From assembly GCA_024220525.1 (NCBI GenBank), contig JAMYWO010000464.1, forward strand, positions 1-24,136: 24,136 bases of DNA, written 5' to 3'. The notes under the pieces are model-generated. The model was not told the origin of the DNA. It searched no databases and saw nothing but the letters and a program-made list of their open reading frames with translations. A program made the translations under genes and the position numbers. Numbering within the stretch: the stretch's first letter is position 1; each line of letters begins with the position of its first letter. Of this stretch, positions 1 to 9,914 are shown one piece after another. Origin of the DNA: Cochliopodium minus (lineage: Eukaryota > Discosea > Himatismenida > Cochliopodiidae).

Positions 1-225
1 AAATAAAAATAAAAATAAAAATAAAAATAAAAATAAAAATAAAAATAAAAATAAAAATAAAAATAAAAAAAATAAAAAATAAAAAATAAAAACAAAAATA
101 ATAAATATTAAATAATGAATGAAATTAAAATAAAAATAAAATAAATAATAAATAATAAATAATAAAAATCATAAATCATAAATAAATAAAATTAAATATT
201 CAAAATAATATATAATTCAAAAAAG
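1..225. repeat. A/T simple-sequence tract
   Basis: Positions 1-70 are an almost perfect (AAAAAT)n tract. It decays into mixed A/T words up to about 225. The tract lies directly upstream of the last receptor exon and most likely belongs to an intron of that gene, because the exon is entered through an AG at 224-225. No coding signal is seen in it. Confidence 0.8.
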
Positions 226-502
226 ATTCATTCATAAATCCGCCAAAAAACGTATGATAGGCTATATATTTGTATATTTCATAACAACAGTACCTGGATT
301 GATAAACAGAATGCAAGAATATATCTACCCTCGCTCAGTGTTTTTTTTATTTTTTATTGAAGCCATGGTTACTTGTTCTCAGGGATTTTTGGACAGCATG
401 ATCTATGGTTTCAGATCTTCTGTTAGAGTTGAACTTACAAATTGTTTTTGTGCGAAAAAAAGGCGAAGTCTTTTGATGGGAAATATGCAATCTTATCATT
501 AA
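226..502 (+). CDS. 3' end of a cAMP-receptor-like (Crl, class E) G-protein-coupled receptor, partial
   Basis: This is the last exon of a seven-helix receptor whose 5' part lies outside the window. The reading frame, open from an AG acceptor near 225, gives a basic loop (KSAKKR). A hydrophobic helix with the motif PGLINRMQ follows, then a second helix with SQGFLDSMIYGF, a short tail with CFCAKKRR, and a TAA at 500-502. A proline and NR at the end of TM6, and SQGF..(S/A).YG in TM7, are typical of the Dictyostelium cAMP receptor/Crl group. By family knowledge such proteins sit in the plasma membrane and couple to heterotrimeric G proteins; the ligand cannot be told from here. The exon start is a best guess because no upstream exon is visible. 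The stop lies 106 bp from the end of the convergent TBC gene. Confidence 0.7.
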
Positions 503-608
503 ATTAAATTAAAAATAAATAAAAACTTTTTTAAAATAAAATTTAAAAACAAAAAAAACTTTTAAAAATAAATTTTTTAATTTGACAGTCGTTCGTTTTT
601 TTTTTATT

Positions 609-2859
609 TTATCTCGATGTTTTCCTCATATGATTTCTTTTAAATGCTTTTTTGAGTGAAAATCTAGGTGCAACTTGTAAATAATCATCTATTGGAATGT
701 CTGAATAAATACCCTCTATTTTAATGTCATCGTCGTGCAATGTTAAAAGATAAGGGAGAATTTCGTCCAAACTTTATAAAAATAAAAGTTTAATTTGAGA
801 ATTAATTATGTTTTTAAATAATAAAATTATTTTTTTTTACCTTTCCATTTTTAGTAGTTTTTCTTCTATTGAATAAAAAATAGACAATCCTATTTTGTAG
901 ATTGCTTTTATCCCCTCTAACAGAACAAAATCAACGCATCGAATGTGTTTGTTGAAATTTACAAAAGAAAAAAGAGAAAGAACCCATTTAGAGAAATACC
1001 TTATCAAATTTTAAAAAAAAAATAAAAAAAATAAAAAAAATAAAAATTATTATTCTTTTTTTTTTTACATATTTGTTTCTACTCCATGTGTTTTAAAATG
1101 TTTTAGCAAGTTTGGAAATTGTTTACTAAGTAACCACTCGAACAACACTGATTTAATAAATAAAATAATTAAAAATTAAATTAAATAAAATTTTTTTGAA
1201 TATTTAAATATTAAATTTAATTTACAAATATCTTCTTTTAGTTCCCACATGTTCTTTTCATAGTACCCTTCCAATTTTTCAATTACTTCACAAAATACGC
1301 AAAAGGCGCTTACGTCGTCATTCATCACTAGCAAAATAGTAGCTGCTATTTCGTTCATTCCTTGACAATATCCTAAAAAATAAAAAATTAAAAATTAAAA
1401 TTAAAAATAAAAAATAAAAAATAAAAAATAAAAAATAAAATAATAAAAAATAATTTAAAAAATAAAAAATAAAACAAATAAAATAAAAAATAAAAAATAA
1501 AAAATAAAACAAATAAAAAATAAATAATAAAAAATAAAAAATAAAAAATAAAATAAAAAATAAATCAAAAAATAAAAAATAAAATAAAAATATAAAAAAA
1601 TAAAATATACAAATAAAAAATATAAAAAATAATTTTACCCATATCCTTTCTGAAAACAATAAAATTTCTCAGGAGATGAATCAATCTTACTCTTCCCTCA
1701 CTAATCTCATTCTCAAAATAATAGTGCTCTAAAAAAGTACGCTGACAATCCAACTGTATCTGTCTATGGTATTCATTCTCTTTGTCCTTCTCTTTCTCGT
1801 TAATTTTCTCGCATTTTTCCCATCTCTCTTTGTATATCACCTTTAGATCTTTGTTGTATTTGTATTTGGTGCTGAATGTAGATTGCTTTGAGAAAAAAAA
1901 AAATCTTCTGATCAGTTTTTAAATTTAGATTATTAAAAACGAAAGAATATTCAATATAATTTTTTTTTCTTTTTTTTTTTTCAGCTAAATATTATAATAT
2001 TATATATTCTTTTTTTTATTTTGAGTGAGTTATTTATATTTTACCTTCAATGAAGCAAGTTCTAACCAGATTATGGATCTTCAAAAAAAAAAAATTTAAA
2101 TTATTTTTGATGTGAAAAGAAATTTCTTTAATATGAGAAGATATATCATAAATTTGATTTTTATGAAGTTTATATCAAATTTATTAAAGATGAACCATTT
2201 ATAAATGTTGTATTATTATTTGATGAACAAAAAAAGATGTCTAATAATAAATGTTTTCACTGTTTTTATATTTTATAATCAATCATTGTGGGATCACTGT
2301 ATACATTTTTATTACTTTAAATAGAAGAATTAAATGATACAAACCTCAATTTTTCTGGCACATTTTTATGAACAGATGATTTAATATCTTTCCTTTCGGT
2401 CTTGTCAAAATTTTCAATTATCACCTTCCATTCCCTTATATTCTCGAATATTTCATTACGAGGTATCACAGGTGTAGATACACTTCTTTTGGAAGTTCTG
2501 AAAATCATAATTTAAGAGAGAGGAGGTATGAGGATGATGAAAAAATATTTTATATATCCTCACCTATAGAATCCATTAATGTCATATTCTTTTATAGATG
2601 ATAACCTCCTATTCTCCTTTATATTATTATCTTCTATACTCTTATTCATTTGATCAATATCCAAATTCATGCTTGTATCTGTACTGAGGCTATCATTGAT
2701 GCTGTTATCTAGGCTTTCATTTTGATCCATTTCCTCAGTTACAGTATCAAAGGTATTATCAAATAAATTATCGGTGTTTTTATTGATAATATTTTCTTTA
2801 TTTATGTTTTCATCTATTGTTTCAATTTGATTAATAATACGAACAATCTCATCTTGCAT
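609..2859 (-). CDS. TBC-domain Rab GTPase-activating protein (8 exons, 425 aa)
   Basis: Predicted GTPase-activating protein for a Rab GTPase, acting in membrane traffic. Exons on the minus strand: 2859-2564, 2497-2345, 2078-2045, 1885-1639, 1372-1226, 1147-1069, 999-841 and 771-609. They total 1278 nt, with every junction phase matching and a TAA at the end. Residues 1-100 are acidic, Asn/Ser-rich and probably disordered. The TBC domain runs from about 125 to 385. It opens with REWK and VPEKLRSIIW, carries the arginine finger in IQLDCQR (Arg210) and the glutamine finger in YCQG (Gln247), and ends with KWVLSLFS and LLEGIKAIYKIGL. Both fingers are present, so it should be an active dual-finger GAP. 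The shortest exon is 34 nt, and the 266-bp fourth intron is largely a simple repeat. The layout resembles small TBC proteins of the GRTP1/TBC1D2 type, but the Rab target cannot be assigned. Start codon: ATG at 2857-2859. Confidence 0.9.
1375..1625. repeat. (A5-6T)n simple repeat inside a TBC-gene intron
   Basis: About 250 bp of AAAAAT, AAAAAAT and AAAAT words fill the intron at 1373-1638 of the TBC gene. Long open frames rich in Phe, Leu and Ile on the minus strand here are products of the repeat and not genes. Confidence 0.85.
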
Positions 2860-2981
2860 TTTTTTTTTTTTTTTTCATTAAATATTTTTTATATATCAGT
2901 CAATAAAAGTGAAATTTAGAATTTATCATCATTTTATGGTTTTTAATTCTATAAAATTTCAAATTTATAAATTGAAAATTT

Positions 2982-5488
2982 TCAATTTGTCTTAGGTTCA
3001 TCATTCTCTTGAAATTTCTGCTTCAAATCATCAATCTGAAACTGCAAATCTTGTCTCATACCATAAATAGCTTGATCAAGGTAACTTATTTTTTGTTCTA
3101 AATAAGAGTTTTTGTTTTCGAGATCGGAAATAGAATCAATAGCTTTGTTATAGTTTTGTTTGAGGAAAAGAATCTCCTCTTTTAATTTTTGAGTTTTCAA
3201 TTTTCTTTTCTTTGCATTTTCGTCTATTTGTTTCATTTCAATGGGAGGATTTTTTTGGTTTCTTTTCTTGGAATTATTTTCTTTTCTGTTGGTGTTCTCA
3301 TTCTCTTCACTGTTGAAATTGTTGTCAAAATAATTATTTCCATCAATCGAAAAATTGTTGAAGCTTTTCTTTAAAGCAGTCTCGGGAGGAGCAACATAAA
3401 TTTTTTTGGAAGGTTGGTTTTGTAGAGAAGACCTTTTTTCTCTTGTGGACATTCGGGGTGAAGGAGAAAGCTTTCTAGTGCTTCTGGTAGCACGTTTAGG
3501 AACAACCTCTTTCTTTTCGGAAACTTCTTCGACAGTCTCATCCTCAACACTCTGATCTTCATTATTTTTGTTACCAACTTCTTCAGAAGAACTTTCATTC
3601 AAAGCATTATCTTCTTCAGATTTGTAAGTAATTTCTTGTCCTATAAAGTTAGGAACGGGAATGGCCAATAAAGATTGAAAAATATTTTTCGACACTTCTC
3701 CATCATTCAATTCTTTATTGTCGTTACACCAGTAAAAAAAATTTCTTAGTTCTTTCCAATAAGTAACTTTAGTAGGATTTTTAATAGAAGTATCCTCTAT
3801 TAAAAATTCTGAATAAGCAGTAAACCATTTTAACATATCACTGCCCTGATAAATGTCATAACCAATATTTACAACACCAAAAGTCTCAATGAGATAATTA
3901 AAGAATTTTCTTAAAGGAGACGTCTCGTTTGCTACTTTCATTTTGATGTTTTTCACTTTGGCTTCTTTCGCTTGTTCTATTTTGTGATCTATGAAATCTT
4001 GGAAGAAATCGCAGAAGGACGCTAGATCCAGTCTCCCTCTGGTCATAACTATGCTCCTTTTTTCTGTTTTTACGGGAGGAGATTTGATTTTTTTTGGGTT
4101 CTTTTCTTGTTCATCTAACTTTTTTTTTTTTTTTTGATAAAAACAAAATTGAATAAACAAAACATAATAGGAATTATAAAAACTAAAATTAACAAAAAAC
4201 AAAACTATAATTTAAAAATGAATAAAATTTTTTACCTCAAGAAAGTTTTTAGATGCAAGTTTTTGATCTGAAGAAAGTATTTTAAGGTGCTCCATATTTT
4301 CATTGTAATTTTCTTCCTCCTTGTCCAAGTTGTCGATGGCCCAGTAAAAAAACTTGGAGAGTTCGAAAGCGCAGTCACTTTTTTCCTTGTTACTTAAAAT
4401 AGATTGTTGAAAAAACTTTTCTAGAAGCTCCGAGAAGTTTTCTATGAAGTCCTCTGTCAGTGTTTCTTCTTCTAGTTCTTGTAACAAGAAGTTGAATGTT
4501 GGTGAAACTATTTTTGAGATTTCCTCGTTTTTTTTGAGCTTGGATTCTGTTGATCTGTACTTGATACTTTCTAGGTAAGTAGAAAAAAGAGGAAATGTAT
4601 CTATGTGTTCATCATTTTTCTCCTATGAATTCGATGAGAGAAATATAAATATTTTGAAAATATATTCAAGATCTGGATAAATTTATTTAAGAATGAGTAT
4701 GAGAGGAATGATTGATTTTAATCTAAAATTATATTTCTTAATATATATTCTTATGTTATTGAAATGGTAAATATATTTTCCATTATTCAAAAGGATATTT
4801 GTTTTAATTGAAGAATATGAAAATTATATGATATGGTTTGAAAAATTTTATTTCTCTCGAATCCAAAATTTCAAATTTCGTATAAATTATGAATATAAAC
4901 TAACCCAATCTTCAAATAATCCATTAATAATATAATCACTTACCTCATTATTTGTATTATCCATCTTTATTTCTTTTTTTGTCTTCATCAACCTTTCATC
5001 TAAAACTTTCTTCATCAAATTAATTTTTTCTTTCCTCTCCTTATTATCCTTTATCCCATCCCTGATATCATGCAACCAATTGAGAAAAGATAAGAGTTTC
5101 TTGATGAATATCATCTTTGTATTCTTCATCTTATCATTTTCGCAGAATTTAAGGCAAAATTCCTTGAAAATTTCAACTGTGTCCTCATTATCAAAATATT
5201 TCTCATCTATTTTGCTTATTTTCTTTTCTTTATTCAGATATTGAAGATATTTTTTTAACGGTGATATTTCCAGTCTTATTTTCGCTTTTATATTTGCATT
5301 CTGTCTACTTTCAAATTCTTTATTCTTGAAATCAATGTATCCCTGATAAAACGGGCTTATTTCACTCAATATCTTATCACGCTGTTTTTATTTATTGTTT
5401 CAAAAAAATATTTAAATTTTTTTTAATTTTTGATATAGAAAGGAAGGAATTAATATTAAAAAAAATTAGTTACATTCTTGATTATCAT
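2982..5488 (-). CDS. Uncharacterised protein with three copies of a novel domain and a C-terminal coiled coil (4 exons, 658 aa)
   Basis: Not recognised as any known family. Exons on the minus strand: 5488-5474 (tentative, MIIKN), 5381-4944, 4622-4236 and 4118-2982. All introns are phase 0; the total is 1977 nt. One domain of about 105 residues occurs three times, at about residues 14-125, 161-260 and 315-425, one per exon. Shared landmarks are an aromatic/Ile start (FYQGYIDFK; FSTYLESIK; FFQDFIDHK), then NIKxK(I/V)..E in copies 1 and 3, an SP dipeptide (45-46, 191-192, 347-348) before a hydrophobic helix, and an aromatic-Trp-acid signature (LNWLHD; FYWAID; FYWCND) with Trp at 107, 245 and 410. 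After copy 3 come an acidic stretch, a basic Ser/Arg-rich segment (about 450-500) that may be a nuclear signal, and a coiled coil at about 587-650. The helical (S/F)F.(N/Y)W ending is faintly like the core-binding domain of tyrosine recombinases, but that is speculation. The first 15-nt exon is the weakest part: the next exon has no usable ATG and begins at a CAG acceptor. Confidence 0.72.
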
Positions 5489-6047
5489 TTTATTCTAGTT
5501 TGTTTCTTTAATGTTTTAAAAAACACTTTTTTCAATTTTTTTTTTTTAAAATACATTTGAATAATATATTTTAAAAAAATTTTTTTTTGGGCTTTAAAAA
5601 ACCAATATCATTCTAATTTGAGCTTTAATTGATCTATTGTATCTTTTTTATACTTTAGATTTTATATATTTGTTCATTTTTTAATTATCTAAAAAAAAAA
5701 ATCTTTTTAAAAAATCTCTCAAAAAAGGAGATGATTTTTGTTTAAAAAATTTTTTTTTGAACAATTTTAAATTTAATTCCAAAATAAGATATATATATAT
5801 ATATATTTTTAAATTTTCTTTAAAATTTGTAAATCAAAAAATTTACCCAAAACTAAGATTTTGAAAAAAAATAAAATAATCCCTAAATCTCAAAACAAAA
5901 AAGACTTTAAAAGTTATAAAAATAATAAAAAAGAAATTATTTTCAACAAGTTTAAATCACTTTTCTTTTTGATTTTTCAAAAATTTTTTTGCAAATTTCA
6001 AATGATTTTCTATTAGTTTGATTTTATCAAAAATAAAAAAAAAAAAA
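5489..6047. other. Divergent intergenic region
   Basis: This stretch of about 560 bp separates the start of the three-copy domain gene (minus) from the start of the transporter (plus), so it should hold both promoters. It is nearly all A/T with long homopolymer runs and a (TA)n run near 5790-5806. I see no coding frame, RNA gene or convincing operator. Confidence 0.6.
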
Positions 6048-7798
6048 ATGAATGTTGGTGAAAAAAAAGAACAATATAAAGAAGGATCAACTTCGAGTTC
6101 ATTTTTCAATTTAACAAATACGTAAATTATTAAATTTAACAAATTCCCAAATTGACATTTGAACGGTTTAAAAGAATGTAAATCATTTAAAGCACTATAT
6201 GACATTATCTTTAATATCAATCTATATAAGAATAGGTGGAGGAATGTTGAGCTTACCTTATGCTATACAATTCTGTGGATTGATAAATGGAATCATATTG
6301 ATTGTGATATTTTCCTTCATATCTGGATATACATCACAATTGCTCATATTGGTTTACTTGAATGATAAAAGTAATGGAGATTCCTACATAGATTATTCGA
6401 AAAAGATATTTGGAGAAAATTTTGGAAAATATATTGCGAATATATCGATAATACTCTTTCATTTTGGACCACTGGTGGGTATAAAATTAATATTCTGATT
6501 TCTACAAATAAATCTCTTTCCAAAGCATATATAATTATAGTTTCAGATATATTCCATCTCTATATGAGCAGATTGATAATTGTCGACAAACGATTGTTGG
6601 GTAACCATTTTTGAATTTTATTTTTTTTGATAAACTTGAATCACTATATTAAAAAGCTTTTGTGATCACTGCATTCACTATGTATCCTCTCGTTAACCTC
6701 AAACAAATAAACGCACTAAGAATTACATCTATCATATCATTCATACTAATTATTTACAATTCACTTGTGATCTTCGTTAGATGTTTACAAAGTAAAACTA
6801 AAAAAAATTTATTAAATAAAAGATAATATAAATAAAAACAATAAATTAAAAAAGTTATAAAATCTGCAACATGGGATCCTCATGACATTGTTTATTTCGA
6901 TTTTAACATTCAAACATTGAGTTCGTTTTCCATCATTTCATTAGCTGTAACTTTTCAAGCGAATGTATTACCAGTTTTCAACGAAATGAGAAATCCTACA
7001 AAGAAAAATATTTATATAGCAATTTGGGGAGCAGTTTCTGTAAGTTATATTGTATATAGCGGAGTAGGATTGTTTGGATATTTAGCTTTTTTGGTGGGTA
7101 AAAAAATTTTCTTTTTTTTTATTATTTATTTATTATTATTTTTTTATAGATGTGAAAGACAATATTTTGCTTGAATTCAAAACAGACATCATCAATGATA
7201 TTTCAAGATTTTCTTTTTCATTCATTATTATCTTTTCTTATCCGGTCATGGCCTATCCAATTAGACAATCTTTGATCAACTTGTTCATATCTGATAAAAA
7301 CGCTGGGAAATTACCTATAACCATCTCTGCTTTATGTATCTATATATTTTCTTTTTTGTTGGCGATATCTGTACCTGGAATCGGTTTTGTATTTTCATTT
7401 ACAGGTATATAATTTTTTTCCTTTAGTCTTTTAAATTTAATTATCTTTATTAATAATTAAGGAGCAACTTCAGGTGTTATGGTAATTTTTAAAAAATAAA
7501 AAAAATTTATTTTCTAATTTTTTTTAATAAAAAAAAAAAAGATTGTTTTTATTCTTCCTTCCTTATTTTATTTACACCTAATTCCCCATCCCTCGGAAAT
7601 AGGTGGGAAACATCCTTGGTGGGTCTATAGATATTTTTCATACAACAAAATTGGATCTATTCTTGTATTAATAATTGGTTTGATTACTATGATAGGTAAT
7701 AAATAAACTATTTGTTATTAGTATTTTTAAAGAATTTTTTTTAAAAACTTTTTTATTTTTAAGGAGGAACATTTTCTGCTATTTATTCACTTTTTTGA
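6048..7798 (+). CDS. SLC38/AVT-type amino acid transporter (9 exons, 405 aa)
   Basis: Predicted multi-pass transporter for neutral or other amino acids, located in the plasma membrane or the vacuole/lysosome membrane (amino acid/auxin permease superfamily, SLC38/AVT branch). Exons: 6048-6121, 6231-6478, 6547-6600, 6657-6791, 6855-7097, 7150-7404, 7463-7482, 7542-7695 and 7764-7798. They total 1218 nt with all phases matching and a TGA stop. The family signature is clear at the first helix: FNLTNTIGGGMLSLPYAI. Also family-like are FVITAFTMYPL, the loop-helix with AVTFQANVLPVFNEMRNP, YPVMAYPIRQSL and a C-terminal helix ending in GGTFSAIY. About 10-11 hydrophobic helices are expected. The cytosolic N-terminus is only about 20 residues. 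At the second and fifth introns the donor must be the downstream GT of TGGTGGGTA, because the upstream GT leads to a stop or breaks the frame. Substrate and direction cannot be read from the sequence. Confidence 0.9.
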
Positions 7799-7829
7799 AA
7801 TATTGCGCAAAACAAAATAATAAAAAAAA

Positions 7830-9836
7830 ATGAGAATTTTTTATACTTCTTGTATTCTTTATTTCTTCTTCATCCAATGTTTTATTGGATCAACTCAATC
7901 TTACAAGGATGCACGTAGCTATTGCCAACCTGAATCATATGAAATACCGATCTTGAATAATCCTGATCTTCGATTATCGATGGTGCAATTGATTACTAGA
8001 CATGGTAATTACTCATGATTTTCAAAAGTTCATTCACAAAAAAATCTTTGGATCTTTAAAAATAAAAATAAATAAAATTGGAGAAAGATATAAGAATAAT
8101 ATACAATCCATAAATACCCCTTCATTAAACAAAAATACATATTTTATTATTTGTTTTTGATATTTATTTTTTATTTTTATTTTTTTAGCTGAATTGACTT
8201 TTAAATATTTAATTTTGAAATGATTTACAGGAGATAGATTGCAAAGTTCATTGATTTCACCTGATCCAAGCTTCAGATTGTATTGGAACACTTGCCAAAC
8301 AGAATATTCCACCACAAAAGATAACAACTTTAACTTTTACAAGAAATATCTCATAGATGCTTCTCTTGGTAATCCACAATCACTCTTGGGTCCATGTTCT
8401 TTTGGATTGTTGACTACAAAAGGATCTGAACAAATGAAAAAAGTTGGAAAATCGTTAAGAAATGTAAAACAAGTTTATTTTAAATTATTTTATTTTATTA
8501 TATTTCTATCATATTTTTTTAATTTTATTATTTTTATGATGTTTTTATTTTAGACTTATATTGATAAATATGGATTTTTGAGTTCTAATCCACAAAATTT
8601 TGAGGATCAAATATGGGTTAGAAGTTCAGATTATGAGAGAACGCTCAATTCTGCATATTATGTTTTATCTGAACTTTATCCGTCCAATAACACTTCTTCT
8701 GGAAGAATTCCAATTCCTATCCATGTAAAAAACAAATAAAAAATGATAATTCGATAAATAATTAAAACAAATCAGAAACCAAAGAAAAAAATAAAAAACA
8801 AAAAAATAAAAAAATAAATATAAAAATAAAAAACAAATAATATTTGAATGAATATATTTTTTTGTAGGTTTTACCTGCAAGTGATGAAAATTTAACTCCA
8901 AACAGAATCATTTGTCCAAAAATAGATGTATTTCAAGAACAAATCGAAAATTACGCAGCTTACAAGAACTATTTTGCCAAACTAACAGGATTGGAAGACA
9001 CTCTCAAAAGAGTTTTGAAGTGGGGCAACATCACTTGGTACAATTTGGAAGATCCTTTTATTTGTAGAATTTGCAGCAACAGAGAAATGCCAACTGGTAT
9101 TCAATTTTTTTAATTTTTTTTTTTTAAAATAAAAGATTCTTTTTTTTTTCAAGGAATAACACAAGAAATGGCTGAACAAATTTTTGAAGCAGCTTTGTTT
9201 ATCGGAAATTTATATGAGAGGTTTCAAATTTCATTACTTTATTTTAGATTTTTAACATTTTTTTTTTTAAAAGTTTTAAAGAAGGTTTGATTTTAGAATC
9301 TGCTCCCTTTTTGGGAGAACTAATGTTGAACATTGAAAAAAGAATGCACGCAGTCAACATGCCTCGTTTTATTTATTATTCTGCACACGACATTACTGTA
9401 AAAACAACCTCAAGTTTTATTTTATATCTTTTTATTTTTCCTTTCTTAGATTTCACCAATCATAACTGCACTTGGTTTTCCCCAAGCTCTGAATTGGCCT
9501 CCATATTGTAAATTTTTTTTATTTCAATTTATATTTCAATCTAATTCTTTTTTTTTTTTTTTAATCAAAAAAAGCATCTCAATTAATTTTTGAAACTTGG
9601 CAAACTATTTCTACTTCTGAATATTTAACAAGGTAAAAATGATTTATTTTTATTTGATTATTTTAAATTATTTTTTTGAATTTTAAAAAAAAAGATTTAT
9701 TTACAATGGAGAAGTGGTGAGTTTGCCTTCTTGTACTAAATATCCAGGTCTTTGCACATTTACAGAATTACAAAATTTGGTTTCAGGAATAGCAATGGAT
9801 AAGAACCAATACAAACAATTTTGTGATCAAAAATAA
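7830..9836 (+). CDS. Secreted or lysosomal histidine acid phosphatase (9 exons, 418 aa)
   Basis: Predicted histidine-type (branch 2) acid phosphatase that hydrolyses phosphomonoesters through a phosphohistidine intermediate. Exons: 7830-8004, 8231-8463, 8554-8724, 8868-9096, 9154-9220, 9274-9397, 9450-9507, 9575-9632 and 9695-9836. They total 1257 nt with all phases matching and a TAA stop. Residues 1-23 form a hydrophobic signal peptide. The catalytic RHGDR motif is at 57-61 and is split by the first intron. A conserved VRSSDYERTLNSA block follows, and the proton-donor HD pair lies in SAHDIT at 330-331. N-glycosylation sequons such as NNTS, NLT and NIT fit passage through the secretory pathway. 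There is no C-terminal membrane helix, so a soluble lysosomal or secreted enzyme is most likely. The length matches prostatic and lysosomal acid phosphatases (about 420 aa). Its ATG lies only 31 bp after the stop of the transporter on the same strand. Confidence 0.93.
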
Positions 9837-9914
9837 AATTCGTTAAAAATGTTTTCTTTTTTTTTTTTTTTTTTTGAAAATTTTTTTGTTAATAAAATAA
9901 AAAAATAAGTTTAA

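Noticed and set aside
1318-1840. Long minus-strand frame rich in Phe, Leu and Ile
   Set aside because: It is a translation of the simple-sequence intron of the TBC gene, read through the donor of the neighbouring exon.
5367-5369. Non-ATG codon (TTG) as start of the three-copy domain gene
   Set aside because: The frame continues upstream to a CAG acceptor at 5382-5384, so this codon is internal to an exon rather than a start. The same reasoning rejects the TTG at 13770-13772 in the M1-like gene.
2982-5381. Three separate paralogous genes instead of one
   Set aside because: The exons join with exact phase-0 GT/AG junctions, and the second and third copies have no starts or stops of their own at the edges. 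A single gene is the simpler reading.
6475-6480. Upstream GT as donor in the transporter (GTGGGT at 6475)
   Set aside because: Using it joins to an immediate stop in the next exon. The GT four bases later keeps frame, and the same holds at 7094 versus 7098.
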